From positions 2,760,501-2,824,500 of the forward strand of contig NZ_CP120849.1 of NCBI RefSeq assembly GCF_029581355.1: a DNA stretch of 64,000 nucleotides. Direction: 5' to 3'. This document shows, in pieces, positions 45,583 through 53,994 of this stretch. Below the pieces are notes generated by a model. The model did not search any database. It saw only the letters and a program-made list of their open reading frames with translations, and had not been told where the DNA came from. The position numbers and the translations under genes are program-made. The stretch comes from Parabacteroides chongii (GTDB lineage Bacteria > Bacteroidota > Bacteroidia > Bacteroidales > Tannerellaceae). The first letter of the stretch is position 1; each line of letters starts with the position of its first letter.

Positions 45583-45620
45583 AAGGGAGGTTTTCGTGAG
45601 AATGCTTCCCTTTTGTTTTT
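45583..45620 (+). terminator. Second terminator of the efflux operon
   Basis: AAGGGAGG (45583-45590) pairs with CTTCCCTT (45605-45612) with one G-T pair, followed by a T-rich run. Confidence 0.7.
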
Positions 45621-45701
45621 ATTTGGTGAATTCTGTTCAAAAGGAGTGAATAAATATTATATTTGCTGCATAAAACAGAGAATGAGTTCCTTTAAATACT
45701 G

Positions 45702-45716
45702 AGTTCTGGAAGAACT
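45702..45716. repeat. Probable inversion site, left end (core AGTTCT-GGA-AGAACT)
   Basis: Exact reverse complement of the core at 45844-45858, while the flanks (ACTG before, AT after) match it in direct orientation. Same site class as 35255 and 35633, but with a different central triplet. Confidence 0.72.
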
Positions 45717-45843
45717 ATGGAATAGTTAATGTGTTATTTATATCAAAACCAGCAAGGAAAGTAAAATAAGAGATATTGTTGCGCTTTTTTATAAAAAAGA
45801 CAAAGTGCTGATTCTTATTAGCATTGCAAAATAAAAAGGACTG
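45717..45843. promoter_or_regulatory. Probable short invertible segment upstream of the sigma factor gene
   Basis: 127 bp of AT-rich, gene-free DNA. The rightward -7-like TAGCATTG (45819-45826, one mismatch) lies 17 bp before the right-hand site, the same geometry as the box in the 35-kb segment, and would face the sigma gene (ON). An equally imperfect leftward box at 45827-45834 means orientation is uncertain. Confidence 0.6.
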
Positions 45844-45858
45844 AGTTCTTCCAGAACT
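45844..45858. repeat. Probable inversion site, right end (core AGTTCT-TCC-AGAACT)
   Basis: Exact inverted partner of 45702-45716, 34 bp before the sigma factor start codon. Confidence 0.72.
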
Positions 45859-45892
45859 ATTGTTTTATCGGATAAAAGCGACATGGATGTTT

Positions 45893-46471
45893 ATGAATAT
45901 AAACCATATAAATAAGGAGGTAATAGAGCAGATCAGAAACGGCTCGGAAAAAGCTTTTTCCGGGTTGTATAGTGCTTATTATAGCTATTTGAATGCTGTT
46001 GCTTTATGCTATCTGTTAGACAAAAGCTGTAGCGCTGAAATTGTAGATGATGTTTTTGTCAATATATGGAATAAGAGAGAAACCTTATCGTATCCTATAC
46101 ATTATTATTTGGTCCGTTCTGTCCAGAATGGGTGTCTCAATTACATACGCATGCAAAGAGCTCAGCAAAATGTTTTGGATGAGCACAAAGACCAAATGTT
46201 AGCTTTTCAGGAAAATTATATCCAATCGACACCGGTTCCGCTGCAATATGTAGAAATGCGCCAGACGGAAGAAGAGATACGTTCGGCAGTAAATCAATTA
46301 CCTTTGAAATGCCGGCAAGTCTTTGAGGAGTATTTTTATGCCGGCAAGGAGGTCGATGTTATAGCCCATGATATGGGTTTGACTGTCAGTACAGTACGTG
46401 TTCAGCTAAAGAACGCGATAGATCGTTTAAAACCGGCATTAAAACATCTTCTATTTCTTTTCTTATATTAA
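45893..46471 (+). CDS. ECF-type RNA polymerase sigma-70 factor
   Basis: 192 residues from MNINHINKEVIEQIRNG. Region 2 contains AFSGLYSAYYSYLNAVALCYL and AEIVDDVFVNIWNKRETL; region 4 contains LPLKCRQVFEEYFYAGKEVDVIA and GLTVSTVRVQLKNAIDRLK. It heads a sigma/anti-sigma/SusC/SusD locus. The ATG at 45887 is an alternative; anything further upstream enters the recombination site. Its transcription probably depends on the orientation of the adjacent invertible segment, so the whole locus could be phase variable. Confidence 0.87.
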   Translation: MNINHINKEVIEQIRNGSEKAFSGLYSAYYSYLNAVALCYLLDKSCSAEIVDDVFVNIWNKRETLSYPIHYYLVRSVQNGCLNYIRMQRAQQNVLDEHKDQMLAFQENYIQSTPVPLQYVEMRQTEEEIRSAVNQLPLKCRQVFEEYFYAGKEVDVIAHDMGLTVSTVRVQLKNAIDRLKPALKHLLFLFLY

Positions 46472-46500
46472 ATTCAAAAAAGTTTGATTTTATCTAAATG

Positions 46501-46542
46501 TTTTCCGGTTGAGATGTGTATTAATTCTAAACAACCGGAAAA
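46501..46542 (+). repeat. Hairpin between sigma and anti-sigma genes
   Basis: Perfect 11-bp inverted repeat TTTTCCGGTTG / CAACCGGAAAA with a 20-base loop, ending 11 bp before the anti-sigma ATG. Its CCGGTT core recurs in hairpins at 23364 and 28406. Confidence 0.6.
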
Positions 46543-46553
46543 TTTAGCAGTAT

Positions 46554-47549
46554 ATGCAAGATAAAGATATATTATTTGAGGAACTAATGAGTAACTATAT
46601 TTCAGGTTCCATAACGGACAAGGAGAAAGTATCTTTGTTCGCTTTGGTAGAGGAGTCTGATTTATACAGAGAGCGGTACAACGAGATGGTAAAGTTGTAC
46701 GCGCTTCTTCATGTTCCAGCCTTTGAATCTCAGAAAGAAACCCAATATACCCATTTGAAAGAAAGGTTGCATATAACGTCCGGAGCTACTTTACGGCGCC
46801 GGTGGTTTATCTATGCACGAAACGTTGCTGCAGTCCTTCTATTGATGGTTTCTGTTTCCATCGGTTCTATTTTTACATACAATGAATTGGATGAATCAGG
46901 CGAACAGCTATATAATGAAATGACGGTTCCTTTGGGTTCGCAAACTAAAGTGGTTCTTCCGGACGGTTCAACGGTAGTCCTTAATTCCGGCTCTGTCTTG
47001 AAGTATCCGTTATCATACGGGAAGAAAGAGCGAAATGTCTATTTGGTAGGTGAGGGCTATTTTGAAGTGGCTAAAAATGCCGAAAAAGTTTTTCAAGTCT
47101 ATGCAGGTGGTATGCAGGTGAAAGTGACCGGAACGACATTTAATCTTCGTTCGTATCCGGAAGACTCGGAGACCGAAGTGGCACTGATCAATGGTGGGGT
47201 AGATGTATTGGCTAATAATAAACAAGTCCGTTTGAAACCGGATGAAAAAGCGATATATAATCGTGAAACGGGTGCCTTGTACAGCGAAACGACTGAGTCG
47301 CATAAATCATCTTTATGGACGACGGGGCGGTTGAGTTTTGTGAATGCTTCTTTCCTTGATATATTGAAAGATATAGAGCGGAAATATAATATAAAGATCC
47401 ATGTAGAGAGTAAAAAGGTTACAAATGAATACTTTACAGGAAGTATTAATCTGACCATGTCACTTCAGGAAGTGTTTAATTTTATTGACGTGGATAAGAA
47501 ATATCGTTTCGAACAGAGTGGAAGCGTAATAATGTTAAAGGATAGATAA
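46554..47549 (+). CDS. FecR-type anti-sigma factor
   Basis: 331 residues. N-terminal sigma-binding segment (LMSNYISGSITDKEKVSLFALVEES), a membrane helix (NVAAVLLLMVSVSIGSIF) and the FecR periplasmic motifs VPLGSQTKVVLPDGSTVVLNSGS, LVGEGYFEVAKN and VTGTTFNLRSYP. It should hold the upstream sigma factor until the SusC STN domain signals. A hairpin separates it from SusC. Confidence 0.9.
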   Translation: MQDKDILFEELMSNYISGSITDKEKVSLFALVEESDLYRERYNEMVKLYALLHVPAFESQKETQYTHLKERLHITSGATLRRRWFIYARNVAAVLLLMVSVSIGSIFTYNELDESGEQLYNEMTVPLGSQTKVVLPDGSTVVLNSGSVLKYPLSYGKKERNVYLVGEGYFEVAKNAEKVFQVYAGGMQVKVTGTTFNLRSYPEDSETEVALINGGVDVLANNKQVRLKPDEKAIYNRETGALYSETTESHKSSLWTTGRLSFVNASFLDILKDIERKYNIKIHVESKKVTNEYFTGSINLTMSLQEVFNFIDVDKKYRFEQSGSVIMLKDR

Positions 47550-47613
47550 AACTGCGATTAAAATAGGATGTTTAATTTAAAAAAGAATTTATGGAAAACA
47601 CCAGTTAAAAAAA

Positions 47614-47646
47614 GAATCGGAGATAGTTGGCACTTCTCTCCGATTC
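47614..47646 (+). repeat. Hairpin between anti-sigma and SusC genes
   Basis: Perfect 10-bp stem GAATCGGAGA (47614-47623) / TCTCCGATTC (47637-47646) with a T-rich stretch 8 bp later. Same position as the hairpin at 23364 in the other locus; it may terminate the sigma/anti-sigma transcript. Confidence 0.65.
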
Positions 47647-47702
47647 ATTAGATGATTTTTTTGAATTAATTAGTTGTTAACTAACGAAATCGTTACAAAA
47701 GT

Positions 47703-50700
47703 ATGAAAAGAAAGTATTTCTCAATCAAACAATTGGGTTTATTTTTGGCGATGGGCGTAATATCTACTTCTGTATATGCCAATACGGCATTACAAAGCGT
47801 GAAAATTACAGTAAATCACAAAAATGCCCCTATTAGTAAAGTTCTTGATGACATAGAACGACAAACAGGTTATTCAATCCTGGTACGTAATAATGATATT
47901 AATATCAAACAAAAGGTTACGGTAAATGTAACTGATGAAACCTTAAACCAAGTTTTGGCCGATGTCTTTAAGGGAATGGACGTTAAGTATGATATTGAAA
48001 ACAAGACAATATCTATCTACAAACCGAAAGTAACATCTACTATTACTTCGGCTGTAGACCAAAACAAAAAAATAATTTCCGGTATGATCGTTGATCCGAA
48101 TGGTGAACCGGTAATTGGTGCTAATATTTTAGAGAAAGGAACCACAGATAATGGAACAATTTCTGATATTGATGGAAAGTTTTCTTTAAATGTAGATGAT
48201 AATGCGACTTTGCTTGTCTCTTTTGTCGGTTTTAAAAATATGGAAATTCCGGTAAAAGGGAAAAATTCACTCAAGATAACGATGGCAAATGATACAGAGT
48301 TATTGGATGAAGTGGTTGTTGTCGGTTATTTGACACAGAAAAAAACATCGTTGACAGGAGCTGTCTCTAATATGAAGATGGAAGAAAACCTGACAACCAT
48401 TCCTACTGCCTCAGCCGCGAATTTGTTGGCAGGAAAAATGGCTGGTGTCAATATTTCCTCTAAAAATGGACTTCCTGGAACGAACCCGAGTTTGAAGATC
48501 CGTACTGTTTCTTCCTGGAAGGAGGAAAAGTACAATCCACAGCCGGTAACTTATGTTATTGATGGTGTCGTTAGAGATGCTACCTCTTTCAATGCGATGA
48601 GTGCAAATGAAATTGAGGACATTTCTGTATTGAAAGATGCTGCTTCGGCTGCTATTTACGGATCACGTTCTTCTGGTGGTGTTGTTATCGTAACAACCAA
48701 AAAAGGTAAGATCGGAAAACCGACTATCAACTATTCATACGGTTTCTCTGTCGATACACGTACAAAGAGTTACGATCTGACAGACGGTGTACAAACAGCG
48801 GAGATATACAATCGTGTTAACCCTGAAGCAACTAATAAATGGACTCAGGAGGAAATAGACCATATACGGTCTATTAACAACGGGTATGGATACAACCAGT
48901 TGGATGAAGTGTATCAGAATCCGACCACGCAGACACACAATATCAACATCTCAGGTGGTAACGACCGGATTCATTACTTCGGTGCGGCTTCTTACATGAA
49001 GCAAGAAGGGTTCTTGTCCCCGCTTACATACGATAAATACAATATCCGTATGAATGTGACGGCTGATGTGACCGATGATTTTGAATTGTATACAGGTTTT
49101 TCATTGACAAATGACAAGATCGGTCGTATTGCCAGTGATGGTACGGATTGGGCATACGATACATACGGTAAATTGCGTATCTGGCAGCCGGAACAGCCGG
49201 TGTTTACGGATAGTGGTAAATTTGTGGATTACGGTTGGATAGGGAATGTGGGTGCCCGTGTATTGGGTGCTGACGGATATCGTCATGACAAACGTTTGAA
49301 TCCGACATTTACCGTAAAAGGTACATATAAAATGCCTTTTTTGAAAGGTTTGAGTGCTAGTGTCCAGTATAATAAGACTTGGACCCATAGTACAGTGAAC
49401 GGATATTATACCAATTATGATATGTACATAACGAAACATTCGGGTGCGAATGGTCGTATTATGTCTACACGTGATGAAGATATTATTGCAGTTAAAAGAT
49501 CTACTCAGTATGGACGTGATTATATTCGCAAGGATTCCAAATGGGGAGATACACAACAATTGAACTTTTATTTGAATTACGCTAATACATTTAACGATGT
49601 CCATAATGTGGCAGCAGTATTGTTGACAGAATGGTCTGAAGGTTTCAATGATAGTGTTTACGGTTTAAGAGAAACATTTCCGACTTATCAAACTGACCAG
49701 TTTTGGGCAGCTGGTAGTTCGCGAGAGTTTACCTCAGGAGGAGGGGATCCTTCTGCTAAGAACGGACGTATGTCTTATGTCGGACAGTTCAGTTATTCGT
49801 ATGCCAATAAATATTTGTTAGGTTTCTCTTTCCGTGAAGATGGTTCTATGAACTTCGCTCCTTCTCAGCGTTGGGGATTCTTCCCTGCTGGTTCTTTAGG
49901 TTGGGTATTGTCGGAAGAAAACTTCTTCAACAAAAAGTGGATTCAATTTATGAAGATACGTGGTTCTGTCGGTCTGACCGGTGACGATTCTGTCGGTGGA
50001 TGGCAATGGCAGGAGTCTTATACAGCAACAAAGCTGAATGATAACAATGATATCAAAGGTGCTTATTTCGGTAAGAATCCTTCTAAACATGTTGGTTTGA
50101 ATTATGGTAATGTGGTTAATCCGAATCTAACCTGGGAAAAGGCTTTAAACTATAATATTGGTTTGGATATGAGCTTTCTGGATCATTGGAATTTGAGCGC
50201 TGATTATTGGTTCCGTAAATCTTATGATATTTTGGATAACCGTCAAGCGACATTGCCGACTACCTTTAGTCGTGACATGCCTGCCGAAAACTACGGTAAG
50301 ATGAATGCACAAGGTATCGACCTTCAGTTGGGATATAGAGGGAATAGTCGTGAATTCAATTACTTTGGTAATTTGACACTGTCCTATGGTTGGAACGAAA
50401 TCAAATACAAAGATTATGCAGAGAATGCTCAATGGATTGACATTCCTATTGGTACATCCACAACTCGTTGGATCGGATATGATTTTGACCGTATCATTCG
50501 TACACAAGAAGAGTTGGACGCTTTTAACGCAGCACATCCGAATTATTCATTTAAAGGTATGAAGCCGGAATTAGGTATGCTGGTTTATAAAGACCACTCA
50601 GGTCCTGATGGTAAACCTGATGGCGTTGTTGATAGCTGGGACCGTGTTGTATTACGTAACAAGAACTTCCCTGTTCAGTATGGTTTGAACTTGGGTGGTA

Positions 50701-51134
50701 GTTGGAAAGGTTTGAGTTTGGATATGATGTTCTCCGGTGAATTAGGTAAAGACCGTTCATTCCGTGATTTGGCAGGTAATGTAGAGTGGAACCGTATGTG
50801 GTCGGAGTGGTATGATAATAGTTGGACACCCGAAAACCCGAATGCTATGCTTCCGAAACAGAAGAGTGCCAATGAGCCGAGATCATATAAAGATGACGAA
50901 TGCCAGTTCTGGCTGAAGAAGACCAATTTTATGCGTCTGAAATACATTACATTGAGCTATGATTTACCTAAAAATCAATTCTATAATAAGCTGTTTGATA
51001 ATGTTCGACTTTTCGTGACGGGATCAAATCTCTTTGTTTGGAGTAGCTTCAAATATTATGATCCGGAATTGGAAAATGGTAATGCCTATCCGATCATGCG
51101 GTCATTCAATTTTGGTATTGATGTTAAATTTTAA
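47703..51134 (+). CDS. SusC/RagA family TonB-dependent receptor with STN signalling domain
   Basis: 1143 residues. Signal peptide (LGLFLAMGVISTSVYA), STN domain ~35-105 (HKNAPISKVLDDIERQTGYS), carboxypeptidase-regulatory-like domain (ISGMIVDPNGEPVIGANILEKG), TonB box region (LLDEVVVVGYLTQKKTSLTG), plug (VLKDAASAAIYGSRSSGGVVIVTT), barrel ending MRSFNFGIDVKF. It imports the ligand bound by the next gene's SusD and should signal to the FecR/sigma pair. Codon use is more AT-rich than in the enzyme genes further right. Confidence 0.92.
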   Translation: MKRKYFSIKQLGLFLAMGVISTSVYANTALQSVKITVNHKNAPISKVLDDIERQTGYSILVRNNDINIKQKVTVNVTDETLNQVLADVFKGMDVKYDIENKTISIYKPKVTSTITSAVDQNKKIISGMIVDPNGEPVIGANILEKGTTDNGTISDIDGKFSLNVDDNATLLVSFVGFKNMEIPVKGKNSLKITMANDTELLDEVVVVGYLTQKKTSLTGAVSNMKMEENLTTIPTASAANLLAGKMAGVNISSKNGLPGTNPSLKIRTVSSWKEEKYNPQPVTYVIDGVVRDATSFNAMSANEIEDISVLKDAASAAIYGSRSSGGVVIVTTKKGKIGKPTINYSYGFSVDTRTKSYDLTDGVQTAEIYNRVNPEATNKWTQEEIDHIRSINNGYGYNQLDEVYQNPTTQTHNINISGGNDRIHYFGAASYMKQEGFLSPLTYDKYNIRMNVTADVTDDFELYTGFSLTNDKIGRIASDGTDWAYDTYGKLRIWQPEQPVFTDSGKFVDYGWIGNVGARVLGADGYRHDKRLNPTFTVKGTYKMPFLKGLSASVQYNKTWTHSTVNGYYTNYDMYITKHSGANGRIMSTRDEDIIAVKRSTQYGRDYIRKDSKWGDTQQLNFYLNYANTFNDVHNVAAVLLTEWSEGFNDSVYGLRETFPTYQTDQFWAAGSSREFTSGGGDPSAKNGRMSYVGQFSYSYANKYLLGFSFREDGSMNFAPSQRWGFFPAGSLGWVLSEENFFNKKWIQFMKIRGSVGLTGDDSVGGWQWQESYTATKLNDNNDIKGAYFGKNPSKHVGLNYGNVVNPNLTWEKALNYNIGLDMSFLDHWNLSADYWFRKSYDILDNRQATLPTTFSRDMPAENYGKMNAQGIDLQLGYRGNSREFNYFGNLTLSYGWNEIKYKDYAENAQWIDIPIGTSTTRWIGYDFDRIIRTQEELDAFNAAHPNYSFKGMKPELGMLVYKDHSGPDGKPDGVVDSWDRVVLRNKNFPVQYGLNLGGSWKGLSLDMMFSGELGKDRSFRDLAGNVEWNRMWSEWYDNSWTPENPNAMLPKQKSANEPRSYKDDECQFWLKKTNFMRLKYITLSYDLPKNQFYNKLFDNVRLFVTGSNLFVWSSFKYYDPELENGNAYPIMRSFNFGIDVKF

Positions 51135-51148
51135 ATCTGGAGTAAATA

Positions 51149-52933
51149 ATGAAACGAATTAAATTATTAGCAGGTATGCTTTGTGCTTTCTTTATGTATG
51201 GATGCAGCCTGGATTACGAAAATACAAATTCCATTACTCCGGATGGAGTATGGAAAGATCCTCAAATGATCAGTGCATTTCTGTCGAATATTTATGGAAA
51301 CATGATGCCCGGTTGGCCAATTTCGGCAAATAATTCAGATGAAGGTATGAATGGACCAACGGAAATGAATCAGTATGTGCGTGGTGAATATTCTGTAGAC
51401 ATTAGTGGGCAAAAATTGGATTATCGATTTATTGATAGGATTAATTTCTTTTTGACTAACTTGGAGACGGTTGACCCTACTGTCTTGTCTGTAGAAGAAA
51501 ATAATCAAATGCGTGGTCAAGCTTTGTTTTGGCGTGCATGGGACTATTGGGGAAAAGTCTTTGCATTGGGTGGTGTACCTTTGATTTTGGATGTACAGGA
51601 TGTTTCTGATATCAATTCCCTTTTGGTTTCTCGTAACTCCACCAGTGAATGTATGGCTCAGATAGTGAAGGATCTAGATGAAGCTATTTCTTTACTACCT
51701 GGCACTTGGGGGGATAGTGACTATGGACGTATTGACAAGGGATGTGCTATGGCATTGAAAGGTCGTATTCTATTGGCATACGCCAGTCCGTTGTTCAACC
51801 CGAACCACGATCAGGCTCGTTGGGAGCAGGCTTATAAAGCAAACAAGGAGGCTGTCGATTTCTTGCAAAGTGTAGGTAAAGGGTTGTATCAAGGTAAATA
51901 TGCCGATATTTGGTATGATGAGCAAAATTGTGAGGTGATCATGGTGAACCAGTTCTATGGCCCAGATCATTATCTGGATCAGAAGAATATTCGTCCGTTA
52001 CCTCTTACAATGGATATGGCTGAACAGAACCAGGCTATTCTGCCGTTGTTGATGGCTTTCCCGAAAGCAGATGGTACTCCGTTGGAGCTGAATGTAAATC
52101 GTTTGGCCACGGATAAGGAGTACAACCAAAAGTTCGTAAACGACTTTTACAACAACCGTGATCCGCGTTTCCATGCTACAATATTCTGTCCGGGTACAGA
52201 GTATCCTTGTAACAACATACTAGTCGGCAACAATAAATATTGGAATGGTTGGCATATATTAGCTGATGGCGCTTATGCTCATTTGCTTATGGATGAGATA
52301 GGAAAAGCAGCCGGTGCCAGTTCAAACTTCTATCAACGTAAAGGTCTCGACTATAATATCAATGCCAGTACGGTCTATGAAGCTCAAATCGATTGGGTGG
52401 AAATACGTTTCACAGAAGTGTTGATGAATTATGGGGAATGTGCTAATGAAGTTGGAAAGAGTGGTGAAGCATTGCAGGTGTTGTATGATGTCCGTAAACG
52501 TGCCGGTATAGAAAATACAACAGGTAAATATGGAATTACAGCAACTTCTCAGGATGAAATTCGTGAAGCCTATGTGACTGAGCGCTATATTGAGTTTGCT
52601 TATGAAGACAAGCGTTGGAACGATTTGCGTCGTTGGAAGCGTTTCGATATCCTGAACAACATGAAATATCGTTCATCCTTGTGGTTGGTCATCAACGATT
52701 ACAGCATTGTTGAAAAGGGTAACTTCGATTGGACGAAAGATATGTTTGATCCGGAAGTGAACAAACAGTTTCATTTCGACTATATCGAATGTGTAGATGG
52801 AGACAAGTCTTTGTATCGTTTCAACTTGGATAATAACCATTGGTTCTATCCGATCAAGAAAGACGACCTCGACCGCAACTCCAAACTGGAACAAAACAAT
52901 GAATGGGGCGGTACTTTCGACCCGTTGAAATAA
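51149..52933 (+). CDS. RagB/SusD family surface glycan-binding lipoprotein
   Basis: 594 residues. Lipobox MYGC gives lipidated C19. SusD features: SAFLSNIYGNMMPG, MRGQALFWRAWDYWGKVFALGGVPLIL, AMALKGRILLAYASPLFNP, and the C-terminal YVTERYIEFAYEDKRWNDLRRWKRF and FYPIKKDDLDRNSKLEQN. It works with the SusC 14 bp upstream. A strong terminator follows, so the enzyme genes beyond are a separate transcript. Confidence 0.92.
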   Translation: MKRIKLLAGMLCAFFMYGCSLDYENTNSITPDGVWKDPQMISAFLSNIYGNMMPGWPISANNSDEGMNGPTEMNQYVRGEYSVDISGQKLDYRFIDRINFFLTNLETVDPTVLSVEENNQMRGQALFWRAWDYWGKVFALGGVPLILDVQDVSDINSLLVSRNSTSECMAQIVKDLDEAISLLPGTWGDSDYGRIDKGCAMALKGRILLAYASPLFNPNHDQARWEQAYKANKEAVDFLQSVGKGLYQGKYADIWYDEQNCEVIMVNQFYGPDHYLDQKNIRPLPLTMDMAEQNQAILPLLMAFPKADGTPLELNVNRLATDKEYNQKFVNDFYNNRDPRFHATIFCPGTEYPCNNILVGNNKYWNGWHILADGAYAHLLMDEIGKAAGASSNFYQRKGLDYNINASTVYEAQIDWVEIRFTEVLMNYGECANEVGKSGEALQVLYDVRKRAGIENTTGKYGITATSQDEIREAYVTERYIEFAYEDKRWNDLRRWKRFDILNNMKYRSSLWLVINDYSIVEKGNFDWTKDMFDPEVNKQFHFDYIECVDGDKSLYRFNLDNNHWFYPIKKDDLDRNSKLEQNNEWGGTFDPLK

Positions 52934-52958
52934 GTGTTTGATTTGAATTGATTGACTG

Positions 52959-53004
52959 AAGCATGCAGATTTTATCTGTAAAGATTTATCTGCATGCTTT
53001 TTTA
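52959..53004 (+). terminator. Terminator of the SusC/SusD operon
   Basis: Perfect 12-bp stem AAGCATGCAGAT (52959-52970) / ATCTGCATGCTT (52988-52999) followed by a T run. Confidence 0.88.
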
Positions 53005-53045
53005 TTTTGCAGGCAAAATACTTTAATCTTTTAAATTTATATACC

Positions 53046-53778
53046 ATGGCAGGACAGTCAACTTGTATGACAACACCATCACGGAAGTGAAAGGTGGTTA
53101 GGTTGTTACAGGTTCATTACATAACAGTGAAATAGCCGATCGTATTGTGGTTAAACGTACCGAGTACTGCAAAGAAACCATTGTAAATATCCTGGATTTT
53201 GCCGACCAGGAGAAGGTTAATGCTATCGCTGAAGGCAAAAGCGTGGTGGATGGTGTCAGTCAGTATCTAGTGAATGTCAGCGGGGCGTTCGACGGCGAGA
53301 AAGCTTCGTTCAATCCCGCTATCCATAAATTAGGTATTTCTTATACGCCTAGTAAGTTGTTGCGTGACACGTTGAAGTTTGTCGTCGTAGAAACTCGCTC
53401 GGCTGTTACCGGACCAATTATCAATGATATTGTCGATACAACGACGGGTGAGAAGAATTTGCAGTTGACCTCTTCCGGCCCTGCGGTCATAACAGGAACA
53501 AACATCAAGGTGGCTGGCGACGACCCGACGGTGGGTATTTATCTTACTCCGGCTGAGGGAGAAGCCAAGAAAATTGCTTTGTTGATACACAGCACCTGTC
53601 GTAAGTTACATTCATGCTTCCGGCGTTGACTGACGGTGAATACAAATTGAGTCTTACAACACAATATAGTGCAGGTAACAACTTGGTGAAGGAAGCGCGT
53701 ACATATACTTTCCCGGTGCAGCTTTACGTGGGGGATGTGCTTGGAGGTGATGATGATGACCGTCCGGTCATCAAATAG
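53046..53778 (+). pseudogene. Decayed HU-like DNA-binding / DUF4469 gene
   Basis: Translation recovers pieces of one protein: VNLYDNTITEVKGG, then ETIVNILDFADQEKVNAIAEG, VSQYLVNVSGAFDGEKASFNP, TGTNIKVAGDDPTVGIYLTPAEGEAKKIAL, and in another frame FMLPALTDGEYKLSLTTQYSAG to DDDDRPVIK. This is the HU-like plus DUF4469 family common in Bacteroidales. Lesions: a one-base loss near the start, TAG at 53099-53101, a frameshift just before 53600 and TAA at 53602-53604. The open stretch 53147-53629 is therefore only a fragment. It lies between the SusD terminator and the enzyme cluster. Confidence 0.85.
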
Positions 53779-53870
53779 GCAGTAGGGATTTACTTTTCCT
53801 CAGCTTGGCAGAGAATAATAATCCACCGAAAAGACAGTTATTTGCTATTTCTAGATAAAGATCCGAGATG

Positions 53871-53878
53871 TATTTTTG
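53871..53878 (+). promoter_or_regulatory. -7 box of the enzyme cluster
   Basis: TATTTTTG matches TAnnTTTG; start near 53885 and leader of about 110 nt. It supports a transcript independent of susCD. Confidence 0.5.
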
Positions 53879-53994
53879 TATAAGGTTATTTTCCGATATA
53901 GTTGGAGATGGTTGGATATGACTTGAAAAAATAAAGTCTATGAGGGTGAAATTAAGGTGAGACATCATCTTAGAAAACATATAAATAATTAACG

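Noticed and set aside
53147..53629. 160-codon open frame as an intact gene
   Set aside because: It is the middle of a decayed HU-DUF4469 gene: coding similarity continues upstream through a stop codon and downstream in another frame.
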